NCBI GenBank assembly: GCA_027494015.1
Contig: JAOSJP010000015.1
Location: forward strand, 1-10,977
Reading direction: 5' to 3'
DNA from: Anaerolineae bacterium
GTDB lineage: Bacteria > Chloroflexota > Anaerolineae > Aggregatilineales > Aggregatilineaceae
DNA: 10,977 bases
Shown here: positions 1 to 7,275 of the stretch, piece by piece
How the letters are laid out: the number at the start of each line of letters is the position of its first letter
How positions within the stretch are numbered: the first letter of the stretch is position 1
Program-made: the position numbers and the translations under genes
The notes under the pieces: model-generated
Told to the model about the DNA's origin: nothing
Seen by the model: only the letters and a program-made list of their open reading frames with translations
The model's database searches: none

Positions 1-1005
1 AGCAGTGACGAACGCCACTGCCAGGAAGGCGACTGCTGCGACAGCCAGATGGCCGCGCGCCAGCCGGATCAGGCGGCGCAGATCGGCGCGGAAGGCGGCG
101 CGATCGGGGGTCGAGCAACTGGTCTAGCTCGTAGGCGGCTACCACGGCGACGGCGAGGGCGACCAGCGCCGCCGCTTCGCTCCTGCTGGCGGAAGATGTT
201 CCAGCCGGGAGCGAGCGCGTAAAAGACATCGTGGACGACGCTGGCCCCACCGACCGCCAGCCACAGCCCGACGGCAATCACCCCCAGCCAGAACACGGTG
301 GCGCGCTGCGGGGCGCACCAAGGCCAGGATCACCAGCAGCAGGGCGAGGACGCCGGGATAGAGCGGCCACCAGTTCGCGTCGAACAGGCGGGGCCAGATC
401 ACCTGGATCAGCTCGGTGAAGGTGAACCCTGTCGCCTTGTCCAGGTAGTGGTAGTTCTCCGCGCGGTATGAATGCTGCAGCAGCTCGTAGGCGGGCAGCA
501 GTTGCACGGCAGCCAGGCCCGCGCTGACAAGGCCCAGGAGCGCGCCGCGCCAGATGCTGCCGCCCAGGCGCAGCCCCAGCTGCCAGCCGGTGAAGGCGAG
601 ATAGGCCAGGGCCAGGTAGACGGCATAGGTCGCCGTCTGGGGATGCCCGGCCAGGAAGGTCAGGGCGAGCGCCCCACCGCTCAGCAGAATCCCGCGCACC
701 CGCCAGCGCGGGGCGGTGAGGCTCAGGTGCACGCCGAGGAGGGCCAGCGGCAGCCAGGCCAGGCCCTCAGCGATGCTGGGCTGAAGCATCGGGTAGCCGG
801 TCAGAAAGCCGCCGTAAGTCCAGATCAGGCTGCCCAGCAAGGCGGGGGCGGGCCGCCGGACCAGCGCGCGCAGCAGGAGGTACATGGTCACGCTGGCCAG
901 CCAGTAATGGGCGGCGACCTCCATCTGGTGCGTCTCGATGTGCCAGCCGTCCGGCCCGTGGGCGCGCGCTGGCAGTCGGGGCTGGGAGCGGATCACGGCT
1001 GGCAA
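1..1005 (-). pseudogene. YfhO-type multi-pass membrane protein (GT-C-like), 5'-truncated and frameshifted, continues past the left edge
   Basis: The conceptual product is a polytopic membrane protein resembling the bacterial YfhO family, whose members are thought to act in membrane-side glycosylation. Recognisable pieces are HYWLASVTMYLLLR near residue 35, then WTYGGFLTGYPMLQPS, EGLAWLPLALLG, a GHPQTATYA segment, and later WNIFRQQER. The reading frame breaks three times: near 311-316, near 176-179, and in a G run at 106-110. In each case removing one base restores a sensible membrane sequence (ATVFWLGVIAVGLWLAV, then AAALVALAVAVVAAYELD, then LARGHLAVAAVAFLAVAF), which stays open to position 1. 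The N-terminus is also short. Family members normally have a first helix and a loop of roughly a hundred residues before the HYWLA segment, but only about 30 residues fit here before the stop of the upstream gene region. TTG at 1005 or GTG at 996 could start it, with GGAG just upstream. It is either a decaying gene or a gene with sequence errors. The family call is from recognition, not a search. Confidence 0.6.
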
Positions 1006-1034
1006 TCTCCGGGTTGATCGGTTCGCTGGGGGTC

Positions 1035-1040
1035 ATTATA
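1035..1040 (-). promoter_or_regulatory. Isolated -10-like box (TATAAT) before the YfhO fragment
   Basis: A perfect TATAAT on the minus strand lies about 30 nt upstream of the first possible start of the truncated YfhO-type gene. The sequence 17 bp further upstream is CGCCGC, so there is no -35 match. It stands out in a GC-rich spacer, but it could be chance. Confidence 0.25.
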
Positions 1041-1103
1041 GCGCGAATCGGCGCGGCGCGGCGGCGGCTGAGCGGCGATTGCCTGACGGCGTGCGGGGGC
1101 CGG

Positions 1104-3305
1104 CTAGGGCAGGCCGCTGCCGCCCGGCCAGTGGTTGGTCACGCGGATGGGCAGGATCAGCGCGTCGTCCGGCTGGCCGGGCAGCGGCACGCGCGCGCCG
1201 CTGCGCCAGTCGTACCAGCCGGCGATGAGCATGTACTCACCTGGGGGCAGGTCGGGCGGGAGCATGATCTGGCGCATGTCCACGATGATCTCGCCGCTCG
1301 CCCAGCCCGACGCCGGGCGCGACCCATTGCGCGGGGTGCCGTCTGCCTGCGCCCAGACACGCCCGCCGGAGTCGGCCAGGTGCAGGAAGACGCTGTAATC
1401 CTGCTCCGCCGCGCCGAGCGCCTCCCAGTGCAGAATGATCTCCAGCGAGCCGCCCGCCCAGGTCTCCGCGCCGTGCGGCAGGGCGACGCCGCGCAGTTGG
1501 GCGAATTCGCCCCAGGTCACCGGCGCGCTGAGGGGCGTGTAGCCGGGCGCGCGAGTCACCGGCTCCGCCTCGACCGGGCCGCTCAGCGTCTGCTCGCCGC
1601 AGGCCAGCTCCCAGGTGTAGCGGCCCGGCGGGACATCGAGCGGCAGCGCGATCTGCTCGACCAGCGTCTCGCGGCCCAGCGCGCGCGGCGCGGGGTACTG
1701 GCCCCACAGGAACGGATGCGCCGCTTCGCCGGTCACCGCGCCGGACTCATCGCGCAGGCGGGCGCGCGTTTCGGCGGGCAGCGTCGCGCCCGGCCCCAAC
1801 GCCACCGTACAGGTCAGCGGCAGGTCGAAGCCCTGCGGGAGCGCGGCGGGCGGCGCGAGGTCGAGGCGGCGGCGGAAGACGGTCATCGGGCTGAATTCCG
1901 CGTCGCCGGGCGTGCTGAACTGGGCCAGCGGCGCGTAGTGGGCGCGGAACCAGTCCCCGGCGACGAGACGCTGCATCTCCCAGTACTGGGTGGTGACGAT
2001 GAAATCCGTCTTGTACCTGGCGGCGGCGTAGGCGTCGCTGATGGCGTGCAGATCGGGCACGATCAGCCCGAAGGAGTCGCGGGTGTGGCGCTGGGCGTAA
2101 TAGCCGACGATGCCCAGGTCTTTGACCAGCAGCGTGGCGTCGGGGGCGGTGTGAGCGGCGATCCACTCGCCGATCAGCCGGTAAGTCGCCATGCGCGGCG
2201 GCGGCGCACGATAGTCCCAGGCGCGCACGGCGGCCAGCGCCGCGCTGACCAGCACCAGCAGCCCGGCCATCCCCGCGACGAGCGACTGCCGCCAGCCTGC
2301 CCGTACCAGGCGGCGGGCCAGCCAGTCGCCGCCGAGCGCGGCCAGGGCGATCAGGGCGACGAGCAGCGGCGTGTAGTACCAGAAGGCGGTGACGTTCAGC
2401 GCCAGGTAGCCGGCGAAGTAGAGCGCGGGCCACAGGGCCAGCGGGCGCAGACCGGGCGAGCGCCCGGCGCGCCACGCGCCCGACGCGATCAGAGGGACGG
2501 CCAGCAGCGACAGCGGATTGTTGCCGTAGAAAGAGCGCCACCAGCCCACGCCGTCGTCCCAGAACTTGACGCCCTGGAATAGCTCCTCTTTGGCGCTGAA
2601 GGTTTGCGGCAAGGGCGCGCCGAAATAGGCCCAGGCGAAGAGGAACCAGGGCGCGATGCCGCCCAGATAGACCAGCGCCAGCCGGGTGACGGGCAGCAGC
2701 GAGCGGCGGAGATCGCTCCGCCCGGCGCGAAGGTCGCCCAGCGCCTCGCCGGCGGCCAGCAGGCCCAGCGTCGCCGCCAGCAGCAGACCATCGGCGCGCG
2801 TCCAGGTGAGGGCGGCGGCGGCCAGCAGCGACGCCGCGCGCCGCCCGCGCACCCAGAGCCAGAATGCTCCGGCCAGGATCGCGCTGTAGAGCAGCGTCTC
2901 CATGCCAAAGCTGACGTAGACTAGGGGGGAGGCGGCGAGGGTGATCGCCAGCGCGCCCGCCCCCAGGCGGGAGAGCGCGGGGCGCAGCGCGCTCACCAGC
3001 AGAGCGATGGTTGCCAGGGCGAACAGGCCGCTGAGCAGGTTGCCAGCGTGCAGCAGGTCGGGCGTGACGGCGTACACGGCGGCCATGAGCAGCGCGTAGA
3101 GAGGGGTGGTCGTGCCCTGCACGCGCTCGCCGGGATTGAAGACGAAGCCTTCGCCGCTGGCGATGTGGCGGCTGTAGGCGAAGGTGATGAACACGTCGTC
3201 CTGGGTATAGTCCCAGTAGGCCGCCGTGAGCAGGGCGACCAGGGCCAGCGTCGCCCCGATCCAGGCCCGGTGGCCCGGTGGGATAAGTCGCGGCGCGCGC
3301 ATCAT
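1104..3305 (-). CDS. GT-C fold membrane glycosyltransferase with C-terminal beta-sandwich modules
   Basis: Likely an integral-membrane sugar transferase that moves a sugar from a polyprenyl-phosphate donor on the outer face of the membrane. After the first helix (about residues 15-31) comes WDYTQDDVFITFAYSRHIA with a DD pair at 36-37, then FNPGERVQGTTTPLY. This is the DDxxITxRYxxN...NPGExVxG signature of AftB-like/GT39-like GT-C enzymes, in which the Asp pair is the expected catalytic site. About ten hydrophobic segments follow to around residue 345, then a soluble region. From about residue 494 to the end there appear to be two beta-sandwich modules; the last (about 598-733) carries HWEA, DYSVFLHLAD, W-A-S-GEIIVD and LPPGEYMLIAGWYD. 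Start: ATG at 3305 (followed by ATG at 3302) is preferred over an upstream in-frame TTG/CTG-type start at 3329, because 3305 gives an ATGA overlap with the preceding gene's TGA, typical of translational coupling. Product 733 aa. Substrate cannot be told from sequence. It could equally be annotated as a generic GT39 or hypothetical membrane protein. Confidence 0.85.
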   Translation of the reverse strand: MMRAPRLIPPGHRAWIGATLALVALLTAAYWDYTQDDVFITFAYSRHIASGEGFVFNPGERVQGTTTPLYALLMAAVYAVTPDLLHAGNLLSGLFALATIALLVSALRPALSRLGAGALAITLAASPLVYVSFGMETLLYSAILAGAFWLWVRGRRAASLLAAAALTWTRADGLLLAATLGLLAAGEALGDLRAGRSDLRRSLLPVTRLALVYLGGIAPWFLFAWAYFGAPLPQTFSAKEELFQGVKFWDDGVGWWRSFYGNNPLSLLAVPLIASGAWRAGRSPGLRPLALWPALYFAGYLALNVTAFWYYTPLLVALIALAALGGDWLARRLVRAGWRQSLVAGMAGLLVLVSAALAAVRAWDYRAPPPRMATYRLIGEWIAAHTAPDATLLVKDLGIVGYYAQRHTRDSFGLIVPDLHAISDAYAAARYKTDFIVTTQYWEMQRLVAGDWFRAHYAPLAQFSTPGDAEFSPMTVFRRRLDLAPPAALPQGFDLPLTCTVALGPGATLPAETRARLRDESGAVTGEAAHPFLWGQYPAPRALGRETLVEQIALPLDVPPGRYTWELACGEQTLSGPVEAEPVTRAPGYTPLSAPVTWGEFAQLRGVALPHGAETWAGGSLEIILHWEALGAAEQDYSVFLHLADSGGRVWAQADGTPRNGSRPASGWASGEIIVDMRQIMLPPDLPPGEYMLIAGWYDWRSGARVPLPGQPDDALILPIRVTNHWPGGSGLP

Positions 3306-5602
3306 TCCACCTGAATCCAGCTCAGCCACACGTAGTCCACCGACTGCGCGCCGGCCTCGCCGCGCACGCGCAGCGCGCCCGCCGGGTCGCCCGCCGGGTA
3401 GACGCGCACCAGCAGCCGGTAGCGACCTGGCGGCGCATCGCCGGCGATGGTCAACGCCCGCGTATCGGCGACGGGCGCGCTGGGCGACCAGGCGGTTGTG
3501 GGCGGATCGGGCGGCGCGTCCAGTTGGGCGGCTTTGAGCAGACTGGCCGGGTCGGGGTCAATGATCTGGGCGGAGATCGTGTAGTCCGTCGTCAACCGCC
3601 TGCGCGCTTCCCAGTGCAGGGTGACGGTGGTCGTCTCGCCGGGGCGCAGCGCCCGCCGCGTGACCTCGTAGCCGCGCAGGACAAGCTCCCCGCCGAAGTC
3701 GGCGTTCACGGGGTTGGGGAAGGCGCCGGGCGGCGGCTCCAGCGTCACACGCCCCAGCCACAAGCGATCCGTCTGCGGGTCGGCGTCTGCGCCAAGAGGG
3801 ATCATGCGCTCGAAGGTGGTCAGATCGTAGAAGCCGAGCCAGATGTCGAGCGTCTGCGGGGCGTAGATCGTCTGCGCGAGGGGCACGGCGACCAGGTTGT
3901 TCCAGGCTTCCCCGGCTCCCAGGTCGGAAGTCGCCAGCAGCCCGCCGCCGGGATACACGTCGCGCTGCGCCTCGATGGTGCCGTTCTCGTTGACCAGGTG
4001 CACGAACAGGCTCCAGTCGCGGGCCAGAGGCGCTTTGACGGTCATGGCTGGGGACAGGTAGAGGGCCTCGCCGGGCCGCAGCGTCCCCTCTACGCGCTGG
4101 TAGGCAGCGCACAGCGATTCCTGCGCCGTGCCCGGCTCGCCGAAGCACGCCGCCCGGTGCGCGCCGCGCTCCAGCGTGGCGAAGGGCCAGGTCGCCGTGC
4201 GGTCGAGGGTGTAGGCCGGGCGGATGGTGGTCCACGGTTGCAACACAGCAATCGCGGCGAAGAGCAGGGCGGCGGCGCTCAGGCCCGCCGTCTGCGCCTT
4301 CGATCTGCGCGGCAGCCAGGCGGCGATGCCGGCGGCCAGCCAGACGTTGAGCGCAGCGATGGCGCTGAACCACAGCCGCCCCTGCGAGGCCAACGTCTGG
4401 CGCGTCCAGATCAGCAACGAGGCGAAGACAAGCGCCGCCCAGACGACGGTCAGGGCGCGCGCGGCGTAGAGCGAGCGGTCGAGCGGGCAGGTGCGCGCCC
4501 GGACGCGCCGCGCGACTTCGCGGGCCAGCGCCAGCAGCAATCCCACGATGCTGATCCCGGCCAGCAGGTTGAACAGGGCGTAGACTCCAGCGCGCATGGG
4601 CACGTTGACCCCGCCGAAGAAGCCCCAGAAGGCCATCATGAACGCCTCGCGCTCGGTCCAAAGCTGGCGCAGATCGGCGGGGACGGCGCGCCGCCCCACG
4701 ATGTCCAGGAAGATGTTGATGCCGGTCGCGTCGCCATAGAGGTCGTAATTACGCCAGTACCACCAGCCGGCGATGAGCACCGTCAGCCCGCCGGAGATCA
4801 GCCCGCCGAGGACGAGCGGGCGCCAGTCGCGGGCGCGCAGGGAGATCGCCAGCAGCACGAGGGCGATCAGCGGCAGCATGAAGCCGATCTGGTACTTGGC
4901 CAGCATTCCCAGCCCGGCCAGCACGCCGAGCCAGGTGTACGTGCGCAATGGCGGCGGAGTGGCACTGCGCCTGATCAGCCGGACGATCAGCAGCAGCAGG
5001 GCGCTGGCCAGCAGCGTGGACAGGTTGTCGTTGTTGATCACCCCGCTGATGAAGAGGAACATCGGGTTGAAGGCGGTGAAGGTCGCCGCGCCCAGGGCGA
5101 TGGCCGGCACCGCCGGGAATAGCTCGCGGCCCAGGGCGTAGGTCAGCAGCACCGTGCCCAGACCCATGAACACGGACAGGAAACGCACCAGGCGCATGGC
5201 CAGGGCCGTGCCGCGCCAGGGGAACGCTTCGCGCCCGGCGTCGTGGACGACCATGTTGGCGTTGCCGTCCGGCACGACCACGCCGATGTCCGGGTGCGGG
5301 TTGATGCGACGCAGCGCCTCCATGTCGGACGTGTCAATCCAGCGAGTCAGCAGCGCGCCCAGGTAGTAGTACAGCGGGGGCTGGCCGCCCTCCTGCCGCC
5401 AGGGGCCGGGGCTGGCCGGGTCTTGGGCGGGCAGGCCGAAGTCGTGGTCGGCCACGTACTGGACCATCGGGTAGTGCCACAGCTCGTCGGACGCCTCGAA
5501 CAGGGGCGTAACCAGGCTGTAGACGACGGCCAGCAGCGCGTAGCCGCCCAGGATGAGCGCCAGCAGCGCGCGCTGGCGAGGAGACGCTTGGGGCATGAGC
5601 AT
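3302..5602 (-). CDS. GT39/DUF2142-like membrane glycosyltransferase with tandem C-terminal beta-sandwich modules
   Basis: A 766-aa polytopic protein of the GT-C superfamily, probably using a lipid-linked sugar donor outside the cytoplasmic membrane. The first helix (about 12-33) is followed by PLFEASDELWHYPMVQY with the acidic pair D39-E40 at the expected catalytic position. Next comes QPPLYYYLGALL (about 74-85), a motif common to DUF2142/GT39 enzymes. NPMFLFISGVINNDNLSTLL and LAKYQIGFMLPL continue the membrane domain, and helices run to about residue 455. The C-terminal third is soluble and looks duplicated. A first module from about 506 contains RDWSLFVHLVNENG and LDIWLGFYDL. A second from about 633 contains LRGYEV, TLHWEA (about 661-666), DYTISAQIID and APPGRYRLLVRVY. 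Its stop overlaps the start of the next GT-C gene by 4 nt, so the two are cotranscribed and probably coupled. Start is ATG at 5602 or ATG at 5596. Neither has a strong ribosome site, so the first is only tentatively chosen. Confidence 0.85.
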   Translation of the reverse strand: MLMPQASPRQRALLALILGGYALLAVVYSLVTPLFEASDELWHYPMVQYVADHDFGLPAQDPASPGPWRQEGGQPPLYYYLGALLTRWIDTSDMEALRRINPHPDIGVVVPDGNANMVVHDAGREAFPWRGTALAMRLVRFLSVFMGLGTVLLTYALGRELFPAVPAIALGAATFTAFNPMFLFISGVINNDNLSTLLASALLLLIVRLIRRSATPPPLRTYTWLGVLAGLGMLAKYQIGFMLPLIALVLLAISLRARDWRPLVLGGLISGGLTVLIAGWWYWRNYDLYGDATGINIFLDIVGRRAVPADLRQLWTEREAFMMAFWGFFGGVNVPMRAGVYALFNLLAGISIVGLLLALAREVARRVRARTCPLDRSLYAARALTVVWAALVFASLLIWTRQTLASQGRLWFSAIAALNVWLAAGIAAWLPRRSKAQTAGLSAAALLFAAIAVLQPWTTIRPAYTLDRTATWPFATLERGAHRAACFGEPGTAQESLCAAYQRVEGTLRPGEALYLSPAMTVKAPLARDWSLFVHLVNENGTIEAQRDVYPGGGLLATSDLGAGEAWNNLVAVPLAQTIYAPQTLDIWLGFYDLTTFERMIPLGADADPQTDRLWLGRVTLEPPPGAFPNPVNADFGGELVLRGYEVTRRALRPGETTTVTLHWEARRRLTTDYTISAQIIDPDPASLLKAAQLDAPPDPPTTAWSPSAPVADTRALTIAGDAPPGRYRLLVRVYPAGDPAGALRVRGEAGAQSVDYVWLSWIQVE

Positions 5603-5642
5603 CCGCTTGCGGACTGCAATGCTGCGCGAAGTGCAGCGGCGG

Positions 5643-5671
5643 AGTGTACCGGATTGGGCGCGGGTTGGCCA
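5643..5671 (-). promoter_or_regulatory. Candidate promoter for the two GT-C genes
   Basis: On the minus strand TGGCCA (5666-5671, 4 of 6 to TTGACA) and TACACT (5643-5648, 4 of 6 to TATAAT) are separated by exactly 17 bp, about 40 nt upstream of the ATG at 5602. It is the only -35/-10 pair with good spacing that I found in this window. The match is modest and untested. Confidence 0.35.
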
Positions 5672-5732
5672 GGGGGGGGTGCCGGAAGACCCCTATCCCC
5701 AGGGCAATCGCTTCAAATGTGCGTGTTGTTCT

Positions 5733-5825
5733 ACCTCACCCCCAGCCTCGCTGCGCTCGGCTTGCCCCCTCTCCGTTGACGGAGAGGGGGCGGCGAGGCG
5801 TGTGAGCGCCGCGCGGGGGTGAGGT
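5733..5825. repeat. Interspersed palindromic repeat, copy 1
   Basis: A 93-bp element bounded by perfect 11-bp inverted ends, ACCTCACCCCC (5733-5743) and GGGGGTGAGGT (5815-5825); one further T/A pair extends this to 12 bp. Inside is an 11-bp perfect stem, CCCCCTCTCCG (5765-5775) with CGGAGAGGGGG (5780-5790), closing a TTGA loop. A shorter GGCG...CGCC stem follows it. A second copy at 8898-8989 differs at about ten positions by eye and has identical ends. No flanking target duplication is evident. It resembles the REP/MITE-like C-rich palindromes scattered between genes in many Chloroflexota genomes; a mobile origin is an inference. Confidence 0.8.
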
Positions 5826-5888
5826 AAAGCGGGGCGCAGCAGAGCAGCGCCCCTACCTGACAGGTTTTGCACGCACCCGGTGCCGGGA

Positions 5889-5995
5889 GCCCCCTATCCC
5901 CCGACTCCTTCCCCCAGCCGAGCCAGGGGAAGGGGAGCAGGCCTGTCGCTTTTCTCCCTTCCCCCCTCGTGGGGGAAGGGCCGGGGATGGGGGGC
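5889..5995. repeat. C/G-skewed palindromic element with two internal hairpins
   Basis: The outer arms GCCCCCTATCCCC (5889-5901) and GGGGATGGGGGGC (5983-5995) pair with one mismatch. Inside are CTCCTTCCCC...GGGGAAGGGGAG (about 5905-5938, small bulge) and a perfect 10-bp stem CCCTTCCCCC (5956-5965) / GGGGGAAGGG (5971-5980) with a 5-nt loop. It belongs to the same general style as the 93-bp repeat but is a different sequence. It lies about 75 bp downstream of the GT4 stop, so it may also act as a 3' hairpin. Confidence 0.65.
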
Positions 5996-6069
5996 AAGGG
6001 CAGGTACACAGGTTCTCAAACGACCTCTCGGAGGATGGCGCCGAGCGCGACGAGAGCAGCGCGCGCAGG

Positions 6070-7230
6070 TCAGCGGGGCGTATCCAGAATCTCCGCGTAG
6101 TAGGCGGCGGTCTGGCTGGCGATGGTCTCCCAGGTGAAGCGCGCCGACAAGGCGCGGGCGTTGCGTCCCATCTCTTCGCGCAACTCCGGGTTGTCGGCCA
6201 GGTCTTCGATGGCGATAGCCAGCGCAGTGGGCGAATCGGGGGGGATGAGGCGCATGTGGACATCCTCGACCAGCTCGGACACGTCCACCTGGGAATGCGT
6301 GGTGATGATCGCGCAGCCGTGCGCCAGGGCGGCCATCAGGCTGCCGCGCCGGAAGGAGACGCCATCGCGGAAGGGCAGGGCCAGGATGTCGCAGGCGGCC
6401 AGGTGCCCGCTGACGGCGGCGCTGTCTACGAAGCCCGTCCAGCGAAGATGATCGTGCAGGCTGAGGTCATCCACCATCGCGTCCACTTCGCGGGCGTAGA
6501 CGATGTTGGCCGGGTCACTGGTGCCGGTGCGCCCGCCGATCATCAGCAGCTTGGCGGGCAGGTTGTTGTTGCGGGTGATGCGCAGGGCTTGCAGCAGCGT
6601 ATCAACGCCCTTCGAGGCATTCAGGAAGCCGAAGTAGCCCACTACAATGTCATCCGGCTGGAAGCCGAGCGCCGCCCGCCAGACCGAGCGGTTGTAGTCC
6701 GGGGCCAGCTCCGGCTTGATGTTGGAGCCGATGGGGATGTGGCGCAGGCTGGCGACGGTCTTCTCGGAGGCCAGACGGCGCTCGTCGCCGCCATTGGTGA
6801 CGATCACGCCGTCGCTGCTGCGGGCCAGGGTCAGCACGGCCTGATAGCGCAGCGGCCCCGCTTTGGGGAAAAGGTACGGCACGAGCAGGTCGTGGAACGT
6901 GGTGACGACGCGCGCGCTGTCCAGGCGCAGGGGCAGGATGTGGACGAACGCGGCCATGTTGAAGGCGGCGGCCTGGTACTGGATGTTGATGATATCGAGC
7001 TTCTGGGCCTGCGCCCAGCGCCGGATGCGGCTGAGAGTCCCCCAGCCCCACGAATGAGCGTCCGCCGTGATCTGCGCCGGATCGTCCGCGGCGGGAGGGG
7101 CGGCCCGGTGATCGGTGAAGACGAACACCTCGTGGCCGAGCGCGATCAGGGCGCGCGCCAGTTCTTGCGTGAACGCGCCCACGCCGCCCTGCATGGGCGG
7201 GTATTCGCCGGTGATCTGCCCGATGCGCAT
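6070..7230 (-). CDS. GT4-family (GT-B fold) glycosyltransferase
   Basis: A 386-aa cytosolic retaining glycosyltransferase, full length for the family. The N-terminal Rossmann half starts MRIGQITGEYPPMQGGVGAF with the acceptor-side glycine loop GGVG (15-18). It has LDIINIQYQ (78-86) and TFHDLLVPYLFP (111-122). The C-terminal half opens with VVGYFGFLNASKGVDTLLQAL (about 196-216), the usual GT4 donor-domain entry, then ILALPFRDGVSFRRGSLMAALAHG (about 282-305). The usual EX7E pair is not obvious: alignment by eye puts S292 and A300 at the two Glu positions, with D289 nearby. ATG at 7230 has GGGAG five nt upstream, so the start is secure. It follows the GT2 gene by 45 bp in the same direction, suggesting one operon that assembles an oligosaccharide or modifies a lipid carrier. 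The sugar is not predictable. Confidence 0.9.
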   Translation of the reverse strand: MRIGQITGEYPPMQGGVGAFTQELARALIALGHEVFVFTDHRAAPPAADDPAQITADAHSWGWGTLSRIRRWAQAQKLDIINIQYQAAAFNMAAFVHILPLRLDSARVVTTFHDLLVPYLFPKAGPLRYQAVLTLARSSDGVIVTNGGDERRLASEKTVASLRHIPIGSNIKPELAPDYNRSVWRAALGFQPDDIVVGYFGFLNASKGVDTLLQALRITRNNNLPAKLLMIGGRTGTSDPANIVYAREVDAMVDDLSLHDHLRWTGFVDSAAVSGHLAACDILALPFRDGVSFRRGSLMAALAHGCAIITTHSQVDVSELVEDVHMRLIPPDSPTALAIAIEDLADNPELREEMGRNARALSARFTWETIASQTAAYYAEILDTPR

Positions 7231-7252
7231 CGTCGCTCCCTGATCGCTCTGC

Positions 7253-7273
7253 CGGGGCGACTTGCTCGCCCCG
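7253..7273. other. Small hairpin between the GT2 and GT4 genes
   Basis: CGGGGCGA (7253-7260) and TCGCCCCG (7266-7273) form a perfect 8-bp stem with a CTTGC loop in the 45-bp gap between the GT2 stop and the GT4 start. There is no T tract on either strand, so a classical intrinsic terminator is unlikely. It could stabilise or partly attenuate the transcript. Confidence 0.5.
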
Positions 7274-7275
7274 CG

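Larger units (their letters stand above)
5603..6069. other. Non-coding spacer with two palindromic elements and a candidate promoter
   Basis: This 467-bp stretch between the GT4 stop and the large GT-C gene contains no credible gene. The short open frames in it are low-complexity and follow the repeat sequence. From the GT-C gene outward it holds a candidate minus-strand promoter (5643-5671), a short CCCCTATCCCC scrap near 5690-5700 that resembles the arm of the second palindrome, one 93-bp palindrome (5733-5825), and a C/G-skewed palindrome (5889-5995). It separates two apparent transcription units. Confidence 0.6.

Noticed and set aside
1014..2582. Long plus-strand open frame (about 520 codons)
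   Set aside because: Antisense to the GT-C gene. Composition is the Arg/Gly/Gln/Ala-rich pattern of a high-GC shadow frame, with no motifs or ribosome site.
3524..5122. Long plus-strand open frame (about 530 codons)
   Set aside because: Antisense shadow of the second GT-C gene, with the same low-information composition and no recognisable domain.
7253..7273. Rho-independent terminator between GT2 and GT4 genes
   Set aside because: The stem is good but no T tract follows on either strand, and the genes look cotranscribed.
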